A stretch of DNA of 64,000 nucleotides from Chenopodium formosanum (lineage: Eukaryota > Streptophyta > Magnoliopsida > Caryophyllales > Amaranthaceae), in the NCBI GenBank assembly GCA_024500155.1, contig CM044874.1, forward strand, positions 7,703,001 to 7,767,000, written 5' to 3'. Positions 34,546 through 46,231 of this stretch are shown one piece after another (the first letter of the stretch is position 1; each line of letters starts with the position of its first letter). The notes beneath the pieces were generated by a model that worked only from the letters and a program-made list of their open reading frames with translations, had not been told where the DNA came from and did not search any database. The translations under genes and the position numbers were made by a program.

Positions 34546-36350
34546 CACTAGGTGAAAAAACGAAATTGGCACCGGTTCAAAACCCCTCAATGCCACCGGC
34601 TTTGAACCGGTGCCAATGTGGGGGGTGCTAATTACTTGGATGAAAAGTCATTGGTTCAAACCAGTGGCAAAAATGGTTATTGCCAAAAATTACCCCAAAA
34701 TTTTTTTCATTGTTTTTGGCACTAGTAAAATGCCCAAAATATTAATTTTTTTTTGGTCTTTTTTCACTTAAAAATTAAATAAACTATAATAAATAAGAAC
34801 ACAAAATGTAAATCGAATATCAATCAATATAATCGAATCTCTACAATATATAATCAAAAAAAATTTACAATATAGATCAATAAAATACATCAATTACAAC
34901 ATATAAATCAAATAAAAAATTACAATATAAATCAAAAAAAAAATTACAACAACACAATCAAATTAACCCCATACAAAATCTAAATCTATAAACTTACATC
35001 TTGATTCTTGCATCAATATACCTGCACCAATTAAAAAAAAAAAATCGATTAAAAGAAATTACAATAAACACCTAGAAAATTAATAATAAAAAAAAAAATC
35101 AGTTAAACAAACACTAAATAAAAAAAGAATCAAATAAAAATCAATTAAAAAAAGAAAATAGACCACTCTCCGAATTAAAATAACCCAGAAAATAAAAAAA
35201 CAAAAACGAATTAAAATCCAAAAAATAAAAAAAAAAAATCGAGTAAAAAAACCCCCAGAAAATAAAAAAAAAAATTAAAATCGATTAAAATAAAAAAAAT
35301 CGATTAAAACATAAAACCATAAAATAAAATAAAAAAACAAAATAAAATCGATTAAATTATAAAAAAAATCGATTAAAATAAAAAAAAATCCCAGAAAATA
35401 AAAAAAAAACGAAATAAAATCGATTAAAATAAAAAAAAAAATCGATTAAAACAAAAACCCAGAAAATAAGAAACAAAAACAAAATAAAATCGATTAACAT
35501 AAAAAAAAACATGGATTAAAATTAAAAAAAAAAAAAACCCAGAAAATAAAAAAATAAAAAGAATTAAAATCGATTAACATAAAAAAAAAAAAACACTATT
35601 TCATCATAACCTAGCAACAATTTCGAAGTTAAAGATCTAATTTGGAACAACCCACCACAACCACCAGCAACCAAATTAAACCACAACCACCAACAACCAA
35701 ATTAAACCACAACCACTTCGAAATTACAGATCTAAATTGATCAATAATTGAACTAAAGCGTAAAGATAAAGATCCCAAAAAAATAAACCTTAAATTTCTG
35801 ATTAACGAGGAAGGACGACCGACTGGCGATGACCGAACAACGACGACGAGGGAGGATGACCGGCGACGCTTCATTAATTAAAAATTGTTGTTGATGTCGA
35901 ACTTGGTGGTAGTGCGGCGGCGGCGGTGGTGGGCGAGAGAAGAGAGATCGAAGAGAGAGACGAGAGAAGAGGAGGAGGGGACGAGAAGGAGACGAGAGTG
36001 AAGGAGAGAGGAGATTGAAATGAACTCAAAGAAGGAAACATGCATAAGGAAGAGGAGAGAGAAGGGAGAGGAGAGAGAGACAGATCGAAATGAAGGAGGA
36101 GAGAGGGGAGAGAAAATGAGGATAGGGTTTATAAGTGGAGCGGCTTTTAGTGGAGAGAGGGCCGATTTTTTTTTTTATTATTTTATATTAGAAAGCCACC
36201 GTTTTGAACTGGTGGGAATAATTTTCCCCCACCGGTTCGGTTTGAACCGGTGGCAATACTATCCCCGCCCATTTTTTCCCCTTTTTTTGCCACCGGTTCT
36301 TAAAAACCGGTGGCAATTGAACGGTGCCTTTTAGCCTTTTTCTACCGGTG
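34546..36350 (+). mobile_element. Non-autonomous CACTA element
   Basis: Left end CACTAGGTGAAAAAACG; right end CTACCGGTG, the inverse of CACCGGTAG. The duplication ATA flanks both sides (34543-34545, 36351-36353). Subterminal GGCACCGGTT/TTGAACCGGTGCCA inverted repeats lie at both ends. The interior is A-rich with many AAAATCGATTAAAA units (35030-35600) and a GA-rich block (35940-36120). No transposase. It sits in the TRIM-like array. Confidence 0.85.
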
Positions 36351-36559
36351 ATATTAAGCGTTGAGTATAAAGAGGGCTCATACTGCATCCACACTTCAAG
36401 CCCAACAAGCTCTCGTGTGAGGGGGCATGATAGAGTATAAAACATAATTTTAGACCTCAACCATAAGCTTAAAATTTTGGTTGAGTTGGTCTTTTAACAA
36501 TATCAACAAAGAGAAGGTATTGGGTGCGGACGGAAGCACGAATTGTTTGGTGCGGGCAG

Positions 36560-37190
36560 CTTAGCTCATATATATTATTTGTTGGCTAATATATATGTTT
36601 TATTTGTTGGCTTATACGATTTTTGTCCTCGCTAATATATTCCCTTTGTTAGCTGAAATGTTTTTTTTTTTCTTTTGTTGATTGATATCAGACATTATTT
36701 GGCTTATATATTTCGTTAATTGGCCGATATATTTATTTTGTTGGCTGATATGTATATTTTAGTTGTTGGCTTATATGTTTATTTTGTTGGCTTACCTATT
36801 GGTTGTTGCTTTTGTTTGCTGATTTCATCCTTTTGTTGGTTGATATGATTCATTTAATTTGTTGGCTGATATTTTCCTTCTGTTGACTTATTTGTACCTT
36901 TATTTGCTGATTTCATCCTTTAGTTGGCAGGCATGCTTCTTTTGCTGGATGATATGTTCCGTGTTTTGACTGATAAGTACCTGTTGTTGGTGATATTTTA
37001 CTCTTGTTGGCTGATATATTACTCTTGTTGGCTGATAGGTTTCTTGTATTGACTGATAAATTTTTATTAATATCTCATACTATGTATGTCCCTAATATTG
37101 ACTGATATCATACCTCAATTGGCTGACATGTACATTTTGATGCATGGTTGATATGAGTTATTTTGTTGGCTAATATGATACTTCTTTCTC
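36560..37190 (+). repeat. Minisatellite with TTGTTGGCTGATAT core
   Basis: About 20 degenerate units such as TTGTTGGCTGATATGT and TTGTTGGCTTATATG, spaced 25-40 bp. Non-coding. Confidence 0.75.
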
Positions 37191-37339
37191 CCTCCTATTT
37201 CTTCCTCTTCCTCTTTGTTTCTCATACCATTGTTTCTCTATGTTTCTCAAGCCATTGTTTCCCACGCCACCACCCATTGTTTCTAACGCCACCACCCAAG
37301 AGCCAATAAACCACGACCCTAACCTCACTCACCTTAACC

Positions 37340-38124
37340 CAATGGCGGAGGCAGGGGGGTACAAGGGGGGCAGCTGTCCCCCCACTTCAATAAAAAAAAA
37401 TTAGTTAAAACTAATTATGTGCAGCAAAAACCATAAGAAAAAGGGTTTGGTTCAATGGTTTCAGGGCTTACTAGTAGTCTCCATGGTCATGGGTTCAATC
37501 CCTTTGACCAACATTTTTTTCTTCTTATTTTTATTTTAAAGTTTTCCTCTTTTCTTGCATGTTTCTTTACTTCACACATTCAATTAGAAGTAATACATAG
37601 TACTACTTAATGGCATCATGTTCTAACTTTTAAATTACCATAGTAATTTACATAATTTTTATATATATAAATGCATACATTACAACCCTAAATTATTGGT
37701 TATAGTAGGAATTTCGGGGAAAGGTGTTTGGTTTTATTATATATCTCAATATAAATTAAATTGTCACGGGTTTAAAAACTTTGAATCTATGGATCCGCTA
37801 TTGACCAAATTTGAATAAGAAATTGTTTATTTGTTAGGATTATCGTGAATTAGAAATCCCATTTATGAATTATTTGATAATTTTGATTGTATATTACTTT
37901 CAAAACAAAAATGAATATTTGAAGGTGAAGTTGTTATTGTAAATATGCTTTTTTTCAATTTTTGGACTGTATAACTAAGAAATTTGGATTTCCAGGTTGT
38001 AAAACTTATAAATATTAAGCATAGTCCCTACAATTTCTTGTATGTTTAAAAGGTTTGTCCATTTATAGAATGTACGTCACCTTTAGTCCGTCCCCCTAGG
38101 TGAAAAATCCTGGCTCTGCCACTG
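37340..38124. mobile_element. hAT-type non-autonomous element
   Basis: Ends CAATGGCGGAGGCAGG and CCTGGCTCTGCCACTG are imperfect inverted repeats, flanked by the 8-bp duplication CCTTAACC (37332-37339, 38125-38132). No coding capacity. A smaller relative lies at 60259-60548. Confidence 0.85.
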
Positions 38125-38132
38125 CCTTAACC

Positions 38133-38749
38133 CACCACCCTAACCTCACGCCACCACCCTAACCTGCTGCTGCCTTGTTACGAGCCACCACGACCCCTCC
38201 CCTGCTCCTGCTAGGAGCCACCACCCCTCCATCCCCGCTACAAACCACTACAACCTAGGGTTTCAATCGCCGATCGTCATCGTCATCCACCATAACCATA
38301 ACCATCATCATCATCGTCTTCTACATCGACATTGTCATCTACGGACGCACGAACTGTTGCCCGCACCCAATTGTTTGTGCTAAAAAATATCTACTATTTG
38401 AAATATTTATAGATTTCAAGTCAAAACATGAGTATAATACCTTTCTTTTCTAAACTTTAACTTGCTTGGAGAGAATGAGTGAAAAATGGTAACAAGTGTG
38501 TTTAGAGGAGTAACACAATAAAATAAATTTATTTGAAACCGAAATGAATTATAAAAGGTGAATTGAACTTTTTAAAAACACCCTCATCAAACCAAAAGTA
38601 AATGGTATTTGGAGTCAAAACTAAGGAGTAAAAAACTTTGTTGCGCATGATACAAATGTTGATTAAGCCAAGCTTTGAAGTGGCGTGACTCACACTTTGA
38701 TCCTGGTGTGAGTGCTTTTTATGCAAATCCTAGAACTCGAACCGTTAAA
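38133..38749. other. Low-complexity and AT-rich spacer, no gene seen
   Basis: CCACCACC-rich and ATCATCATC stretches (38140-38340), then AT-rich sequence without a family-like reading frame. Confidence 0.4.
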
Positions 38750-39044
38750 CCTGACTGTTTCAAACTTATCCGAAAAAAAAACTAAACCGTTAAAAACCTA
38801 TTTTTTGGAAACCAAAAACCGACCCGTCACAATTTTTTTCTAACCCGAAACTGAATTGTGAACCAAATTTGTGTGAACCGTTACTAAAACGATTGGTTAT
38901 CAAGTCAAACCATTACAACCCGAACCGATTACGTCTTAACCCGATAATAACCCGACCCATTTTAAGCTGAAAAATGTTTAAACCAGGAAAAGTCGAAAAA
39001 CCTGAATTGATCTAACCCACAACTCATTGTGACCAAAATATTTG
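38750..39044. repeat. Degenerate ACCCGAACC-type repeat tract, left part
   Basis: Short repeats of the type ACCCGAACCGATTA, TAACCCGAA and ACCCGACCC. The same tract resumes at 58479 after the nested retrotransposons, so the insertions split one older array. Confidence 0.6.
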
Positions 39045-39102
39045 TGTTGAGTAATTAGGTTTTGATGATTATAAATTAATGATGATTATCTATCTAACAT
39101 GT

Positions 39103-40769
39103 TGTAGGCGTCGTTTGAAGTGCGCCTACGTTAAAAGCATGTGTGAATATGCTTGGCACTCATAGGAAGTGGGAATTGACATTACGATTAGGGACAAATA
39201 AAGTAGGGAGCCGCCAACAAGTTTTTAAGGAACTTGTAAACCGTTCACGGATCATAAAAAGGCAACCACGATAAGGGACAATGAAGGCAACAACGATTGA
39301 CCCGTGAAGGTTACACCCCATTCATAATCCATGAGATTACTAACTCCATATGGTTCGGAACCACGAAAGGAGGATCGGGGATGATGGAACGAAATGAGTC
39401 ATGGAGTCACATTCGCCCGTATTGGCCTCTACTCGATTCTTATATTGAAAAGCATTCCTGTGATCTCAAAGGCATACAAACAATAATTCAATTCGCTCCA
39501 AACTATTATTTAACTAAATTGGTTCAAAATTAATGCACACATAATTCTAAAAATTCGGCGATCACTTCAATTAATAATAAGATTAAAAGGATCCTAAACC
39601 GGTTGTCTAAATTATCTTATTAGTCATGATTTTCAATTACATATTCCCTTTAACATGAAATATGGTGATCAAAATAAATAATATAATCAATACTAATATA
39701 AAAACCAATTTAATCATAATTCCAACAACATAAAAAAATCGTTAGAAAAATAACAATAGTAAAAAGAGCATGATCCTTACTTTGAATCTGTTTGTTTGCA
39801 AATACAAAATAATAAACGAGTTAGTAACTTCAAGGAAATAATAAAACAACAATTAAATTAAATTAAATAAAACAAAATTGATTTAAGGGTCAAACCCTCA
39901 AACAATTCTACCTTTCACGCCTTGGCTTAAGGACAGAACCTCGAGTAAAATATGGACTCCTTTGAGTACTTGAAGAAGGAATTTTGAAGTGAAAAGGGTA
40001 GGCTAGTGTTTAGGTTAAGAGCATAGAAGAGAGAAAATAAGAATAATAGAATTCTCGTTGCCCCGTACATCAGAAATGAGGGGGTATTTATAGGGAAATG
40101 TGCTGAGGGAAAACACGGAACCCTAAAATGATAAAAACCCTAAAAAAGTATCCCGTGACATGGTCAGACTGTACCGTGACACGGTCAGACTGTACCGTCA
40201 GACGGTACAAGTTCCCGTGACACGGTCAATTTTGGAGTGACGCGGGAAATTTTCAGAAAACGGAACGGAAAAACGCGTTAAGGGTTTACGCAGAAAGGGC
40301 ACGGAACTTCCCGTGTCACGGTAGACCTCCCGTGTCACATAAAGTCCCACCGTCAGACGGGAAGATTTCCCGTGACACGGTCAGGCTGTACCGTGACACG
40401 GTCAGTTCCAGTCCATTTTTCCGTCTAAATTCATTTTTAACCCTAATTTCTTTCGGCTTTTTAAGTGCCGATTGATAATTTCGGGCTTTTTCCTGACTTT
40501 TATTTTTCGGACTAAAATAATAAAATAAAATGTTTGGGCCAAAAATAAAAGGTTTGGGTTTAAAATTAATTAACAAGTTTGGGCTAAAATTAAAACTATG
40601 CTTTTACCAAACACCAAGACTGATCCATAGAACTTTCAACAATATGAATTTAATAAAATACGATTTTTTAAGCACTCTCGGGATTAAATACTAAACCCGA
40701 CCAACAGTGGCGGTGAAAGGTTATTTGTCATCGGGTTTGGTTTTGGGGAGACATTTTTAGGTGTCTACA
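39103..40769 (-). repeat. 3' LTR of Tat-2
   Basis: 1667 bp, TGTAGACACC...CGCCTACA on the minus strand. It carries CCGTGWCACGG and CCGTCWGACGG palindromes at 40145-40415 and a TATA box (TATAAATA, minus strand, 40085-40092). Confidence 0.95.
40145..40415 (-). promoter_or_regulatory. CCGTGWCACGG palindrome cluster, Tat-2 3' LTR
   Basis: About ten palindromic or near-palindromic 11-mers of two kinds (CCGTGACACGG and CCGTCAGACGG) lie 60-330 bp upstream of the TATA box on the minus strand. The 5' LTR has the same cluster (55825-56095). Confidence 0.55.
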
Positions 40770-40784
40770 GAATCCCCCACTTTA
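40770..40784 (-). other. Polypurine tract of Tat-2
   Basis: On the minus strand TTAAAGTGGGGGATTC lies directly next to the 3' LTR start TGTAGACACC. Confidence 0.75.
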
Positions 40785-40984
40785 ACTAAGTTTGTAGAAA
40801 CTTCAGTTTCGAAAACGATAGTCAAAGTAGTCGATAGGGACGGAGAATGATTTAAGACGTTCTGCGATCCTAAATCACTCTGTATACGCCGATACCTGCA
40901 GAAAAATGTTAGTTCTACAGATAAAAGAGTAAAGGGATAGAATACGCATCTGGCACCAGTGTGTCGGTGACAAACAAGCTTGGT

Positions 40985-41462
40985 ATTTTCCTATGCTTGA
41001 AGGAATCTACCGAGTGACATTGATTGAAACGCTTTCCATGCTTGAGGAAAGCCGACTGAAGAGTTTGGCAGTTTTCTAAGCCTGAAGAAAGCTACCGGAT
41101 AATACTTTCCATGCCTGAGGAAAGTCGACGAACAAATTTGGTGTCATTCTATGCTTGAAGAATTCCACCGATAATGCCTTCCATGCTTGAGGAAAGCCGA
41201 CAAAGGAATTTTGTGGTTTTCTATACTTGAAGAAAAATCCACTGATGATGCTTTCCATGCTTGAGGAAAGCCGATTTGGCGGTTTTCTATACTTGAAGAA
41301 AAATCCACCGATAACGCTTTCCAAGCCTGAGGAAAGCCGACTTGGCGGTTTTCTATACTTGAAGAAAAATCCACCGATAACGCTTTCCAAGCCTGAGGAA
41401 AGCCGACGATTGCTGAAAATTGATAAGTGTATGGTGGTTCGATTATCCCTGAACGTGGGCCG
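40985..41462 (-). repeat. Tat-2 3'UTR tandem repeats (and single 32-bp unit)
   Basis: Five to six units of about 66 bp with GCTTTCCAAGCCTGAGGAAAG plus TTTTCTATACTTGAAGAAAA, the counterpart of 6160-6460 in copy D. Adjacent at 41427-41462 is one recognisable unit of the 32-bp repeat that copy D has twelve times. Confidence 0.85.
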
Positions 41463-41684
41463 CAGATAATTCACAATTTTAAGCCGATTATCCGACCATG
41501 CTTAAAATGCCGAAAAATAGGCTTTGACGCTTGCCAGGGGTAAAAAGGTTATTTTAGCCCCCCCTTAAATATCAGTTGGGATTTTCTGCTTAAATGTAGC
41601 GAAAAATAATCGCCCAATAAACTCGGAAAGTCAGCCAAACTGGTCAAAAAGCTAAGAATATTCCCTGACCAGGCTCAGTTTTCC

Positions 41685-42215
41685 CGCGCCACGTCATCAG
41701 GTTCCCGTGACACGGTCAGGGATTCCCGTCAGACGGGACTAGTATCCCGTGTCACGGGACACCTATTTTTCTTTTTTTTCTTTTTTTTCCTTTTCGCTAT
41801 TTGAATCAGTCAACAACGGTTACTTTTGCTCTTTTTTGTCCTTTTCTGCCTTTAAATCCACGTGCTTGTTTTCACCATTTTACACTTCTTCTTCATACTT
41901 GCTTTCACATTTCACCATTTTTGCTCCTTTCTTACCAAAAACTACCGCGCCACGCCTGAGGTTAACCGCCGGCCGTTCAAAGCTCGTCGTGACACGGTAA
42001 CAGCGACCGTGACACGGTTAGTCCACAAATCTTTTCTCTTTTTTTTTTGTTTTGTTGTGGTTTTTTGGCTATTGTATTGCGCTGCTGCTGTTTCCGTTGT
42101 TGCTTCTGTTTCTGTGCCGGAGCTGCCGCCCAGATTGTCGGAGCTCCGTCAGGCTTGAAGGTCACCGTGACACGTTTACTCTTGATCGTGACACGGTTAG
42201 TCGTGCCCGTGTCGC
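41685..42215 (+). promoter_or_regulatory. Palindrome clusters upstream of PMD gene 1
   Basis: CCCGTGACACGG, CCGTCAGACGG, CCCGTGTCACGGG and CCGTGACACGG motifs in two groups (41685-41765, 41985-42215), 0.9-1.4 kb upstream of the PMD gene 1 start. The motif is the one found in the element's LTRs. Confidence 0.45.
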
Positions 42216-42747
42216 GGCAGCTGCACTGGTGGGCGGAATACATTTTCGAGTTTTGGAGTTCGAATTTCACCAATTTTGTCGTAATTTCTCGATCTCCTCC
42301 TTATTTTCGACCCTTTACAAACATTCATGTAAGCTCCCTTTGATTTTTGCTTTGAATTTGCTTCACATTAACAATTTCATGACAAACCCTAAAAAATCAA
42401 TTTGGGGGTTTTTGATTTTGAAGCTTTATGTTGAAATTCTTGCCATGATTTTATTTGTATATGTGTACATGTGTGTTTGTGAGAAATTTGAGACAAAAAT
42501 TGCATGATTTGATGGAGAATTGAGCAAATCACCATTTTTGGGGTGCTACTTTGTGAAATAATGTTCATGCTTTGAAATGGTGAAAAAAATGATGGTGAAT
42601 CTTGTGAAATGATGTGTTGATTCATATTTTGCATATGTACTATATTGTCATGGAGAACATAGTATCATGCAGCTAGGAGAACTGTAGTATTAGTTTGTCA
42701 TGGAGAAACTAAATACCATAATTTTTGCCAATTTTTAGCCTTGAGGT

Positions 42748-43112
42748 AAAAATTTAGCATATAATTCAATAAACAACTAAATAACTTAGGAAATGATGCC
42801 AAGTATTTAGATTTTATTTTGCAATTTAAAATGTTTAGGAAAAATGATACTAAACACTTAGATAAAATTTAGCATATAATTCAACAATCAACTAAATAGC
42901 TTAGGAAATGATGCTAAGTATTTAGATTTTATTTTGCAATTTAAAATGTTTAGGAAATGATGCTAAACACTTAGATAAAATTTAGCATATAATTCAACAA
43001 ACAACTAAATAGCTTAGGAAATGATGCTAAGTATTTAGATATTTATTTTTTATTATAAATATGCAACTTAAAAATGTTTAGGAAATGATGCTAAACATTT
43101 AGATTTTTATAA
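42748..43112 (+). repeat. ~115-bp tandem repeat before PMD gene 1
   Basis: Three units of 113-116 bp, each with AAAATTTAGCATATAATTCA, ACTAAATAGCTTAGGAAATG and GCAATTTAAAATGTTTAGG. They directly precede the ATG at 43117. Non-coding. Confidence 0.85.
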
Positions 43113-43116
43113 TAGC

Positions 43117-45688
43117 ATGCCTAGACGACGAGATTGCGACCTTTCTACCCGCGGCCGGCGTCGGGCTTTTCGGGAGGACACTCCCACTGTCCCTGAGGGC
43201 GTGGACGACGACGTCTTGGAGTCCGAGCCTCGAACTTCTACGAGTAGGGTAGGTGGATTCCACCTCCGTGAACCCCAGACCAGTTGGTTTTCTGCCGTGA
43301 AAACCACGTTTCTCACCGCGCACTCTCCGGCATAGTCGATGGCACACTTCGCCAGCATGGTTCCGGGGCCGGTGATTTGATCCCTCGACTTCACCAAGTC
43401 ATTACGGGGGATCCTGCTACGAGCGCCCTATGGGAGTCGTCTGGCTTGGTCGATTTCTACGCGGCGGTTGTAGGGTTTCGCAGCCCCCGGGGTTGCGGCG
43501 CGACGGTTGTTCGCGCATTGTTGGAGTATTTCTGGGATACTACCAACACGTTTCACTTTGCTTGGGGGGAGATGACGGTGACCCCCTTAGACTTCAGCAT
43601 GATCAGTGGGCTGCGCTTTACTGACCGGGCAGTAGGCCATATGTCTAATCTATCCTGGACATCGGCTGAGGTAGCTGATTTGTTGGGTCCGATCGTTCAG
43701 CACATCAGGACTCGACCGGTGTCACGAGGTGGTCCTAGGAGTGGACGATCGGAGTCGACTTCAGTTCTTGCTCGTGGCTTCGATATGGAGGATACGACGG
43801 CCGAGCAGCGGGTGCGGATCTTCATCTTGATCCTGATCTCTATGACCCTCTCTCCCGACAGGAGTTCACGCGTGCTCCTCTGCTACCTCCCCTCTTTGGC
43901 CAGGATCCCCGAGATAGGATCCTACAGCTGGGCCAGTCTTGGGTACGCGGATCTTCTTCTATCTCTGCGTCATGGCTGCCGTCAGCTGAATGACGAGTCC
44001 CCTGTCACCGTTTACGGCCTGTGGAGAGTCGTAGAGGTGATAATCTTTTCCCCTTTTTTGTTTCATTTTAGCTTGTTCGACTCGTGTACTGGGTATTACT
44101 TTGTTGCAGATATGGTTCTACGAGTACTTCCCAGGCTTGGCTCCTCGCCGGCGTCGAGGAGCGGTCCACGACTTTCCTGTCGGGGCCAGCTGGCGCGACC
44201 GAGGAGAGTCGCGGGTGGAGTCTGTTCCGGCGCTTCGTGGGCTACTACGCCGTGGCACCTCTTCCGTTGGCGTAAGGATTAGTTCCGTTGCGTTCTTTCC
44301 TTCTGATGTTGTTTCCGTTGTTCACGCCTAACTTTTTATGGTTTCCAGGTCCCCATCGATGTCCAGTACCGTCCTTGGGCCGAGATGACTGATCTACCCG
44401 AGGCCCTACGTCTTTCAGCGTACCGTACCATCTTGGTTGGTACTGGGCGCTTCGTCTGGTATTTAGGGGAGCAAGTCGTCCGTCAGCATAGCGGCGATCG
44501 CTTTGTGGTGCCTTCATCCCGCCAGAGTCGATGTTGGACTCCCACTTGATCAGAGGGTTGATCAACAAGGGAGAGCGCTACACTCTTCCGTGGCAGGAGC
44601 TCGTTCACATGGAGAGCGACTACGCACGGGATTTGCTTCCTTCTCTGGCTCCTCCACCCCGTCTTCCCGAGGTATGATTTCTTTCGAGAATCTTCTTTGC
44701 TAGTCTCTGTTTTGAATAGTCGAATAACTTGATTATTCGATCATATTTTCAGACAACCATCCACCCTGTGGGGAGGATTCAGATTCCTCCTTAGTCTGTC
44801 CGCTACCCTGGGCCCATCGGTATCACAGAGGACCATATTGCCGACGCGCCGGAGGGTTATAGACAGGCGCAAGAGTCAGTGCCCGAGGTTTTTGAGCCGG
44901 TGAGTTTTCTTTGACGCATTATCCACTCTTTTAATGCTGCTTATTACTGATTTTTCTTTGTTTTTATCCTCAGCCTAACCGCCCGGAGGTGATGGGAATC
45001 ATGAAGCTGGTGGACGCGCTGAAGTATTGCATCATCAAGCTTCGGCGTGGTGCGAGTTGTCGTAGCTCTAGCGACGTCCTTGAGGTATCACTTTTTTTTT
45101 TCATTTTTACCATTTGTTTTATTTTGCATCATTGACACCTTTTAATTTTGTGTTTTTCTTGTTTTTCAGGAGCGACGAAAGTCCCGCTCGTGCTCGAGAC
45201 CTAGAGGCTCGGACGAGGAAGAGCTTGGTCGTGGTAGACGATCTCCCAAGGTTCACCGGCGGTCTCAGCGAGAGCCTCAGACTTCTCAGCCATTCCAGGA
45301 GGCTCAGTGGCAGCAGGGTCAGTCTTCTCAGCGTCCGTCATTTTCACAGCCTCCAGTTCCTGAGTTTGGGTCTCCTTTGGATCCTGGTTCATTCTCGGCC
45401 CCATTATCCGGGATTCCTCCACCACTGTCGGGCTTGTTCTCGGTTCCGATGTATGGGACGATGCCTTCGCCGACGATTCCAGTATCTTTGGGCCAGTCTA
45501 CTCCGTTCTCCGGCTGGACGGGTCCAGCTTTGAGCTTGGCTACTACTGGGCCTACGAGGACTAGTAGGGATGCTACTCCCCGTACTCGGATGGTCGAGGG
45601 ACTCTTTGGTTCGCCGTTCCCATATACCCAGGGCGAACCACATGCACAGGGTGGATACGCGACTGATTCTGATTCTAGAGATTTTTGA
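43117..45688 (+). pseudogene. Plant mobile domain (PMD) gene 1, six exons, antisense in Tat-2
   Basis: Exons 43117-44036, 44110-44271, 44349-44671, 44753-44899, 44974-45084 and 45170-45688. All five introns are GT-AG, 73-85 bp, phase 0. The protein shows the PMD (aminotransferase-like) pattern: TFHFAWGEMTVTPLDFSMIS, RVRIFILILISM, SRVLLCYLPSL, IGSYSWASLGYADLL, YGLWRVVE joined to IWFYEYFPGLAP, then VPIDVQYRPWAEM and RFVWYLGEQVVRQ. The tail is Ser/Pro/Gln-rich. PMD proteins of the MAIN/MAIL1 type act in plant gene and transposon silencing and often occur in transposons. Breaks: a frame change between 43284 and 43335, a one-base loss near 44515, and a TAG in exon 4 near 44793. On the strand opposite to the element's own genes. 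Confidence 0.8.
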
Positions 45689-45837
45689 CCGAGGGTTTTG
45701 TATTATGACTCTTTGTACATACTATGATGACACTTGACACATTTATGTATTACGACTTATTGTACAGTTTATATATTGTGTATGTTAGTGTGTGTTTGAG
45801 ACTCCTTGTGTGTGATTGTGTACTTATTAATGACGCG

Positions 45838-45900
45838 ACGAAAAACATAAGTGGAGTAATGGAGGGTACCGACCTTCCCCAAAAGAAAAGAAATAAAAAA
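45838..45900 (-). other. Conserved box 2 in Tat-2
   Basis: Reverse complement of GGGAGAAAGTCGGTACCCTCC-type sequence, as in copies A, B and D. It lies between the two PMD genes. Confidence 0.6.
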
Positions 45901-46009
45901 ATACTCAAAATAAAATTTCCCCAAAAGAAAAGAAAATAAAATGATGAATAAATAAATATGAAAAATATCTTCGTAAAAAACAAAACAAATATAAAGAAAT
46001 AAAATAAAG

Positions 46010-46170
46010 ATAAAAATAAAAAGGTGAGAATTTTATTAGAAATAAAACTCTCAGAGAAGACTCAAAAATAAATATAAGAAATAAAATTTTAAAATAAAGA
46101 TAAAAATGAAAAAGGTGAGAATTTTATTAGAAATAAAACTCCCAGAAAAGACTGAAAAATAAACGTTAAA
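46010..46170 (+). repeat. ~75-bp direct repeat
   Basis: Two near-identical units containing GGTGAGAATTTTATTAGAAA followed by TAAAACTC, upstream of PMD gene 2. Non-coding. Confidence 0.7.
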
Positions 46171-46231
46171 GATTAGAAAATATAAAAAATCCGGATAGAT
46201 ACGGAAAAGATGAAAAAATCAGGCGCGTAAA

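Larger units (their letters stand above)
22858..36500 (+). repeat. TRIM-like tandem array (~205-225 bp units), broken by three insertions
   Basis: Units start near 22858, 23062, 23286 and, after the insertions, around 24063 and 36430. Each has ATAGAGTATAAAA, a GGTTGAGTTGGTC segment, a TGGTATC segment like the methionyl-tRNA primer site TGGTATCAGAGC, GGTCACGGGTTCGAATCTC, and CTCGTGTGAGGGGGCATG. Removing the hAT, Athila and CACTA insertions restores continuous units. No coding capacity. TRIM identity is inferred from the primer-site-like segment and small size; a SINE-derived repeat is an alternative because of the GGTTCGAATC box. Confidence 0.6.

Noticed and set aside
45201..45643. Minus-strand frames under PMD gene 1 exon 6
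   Set aside because: Shadow frames of the plus-strand exon, whose reading frame is supported by phase-0 splice sites on both strands of the argument: position and protein similarity.
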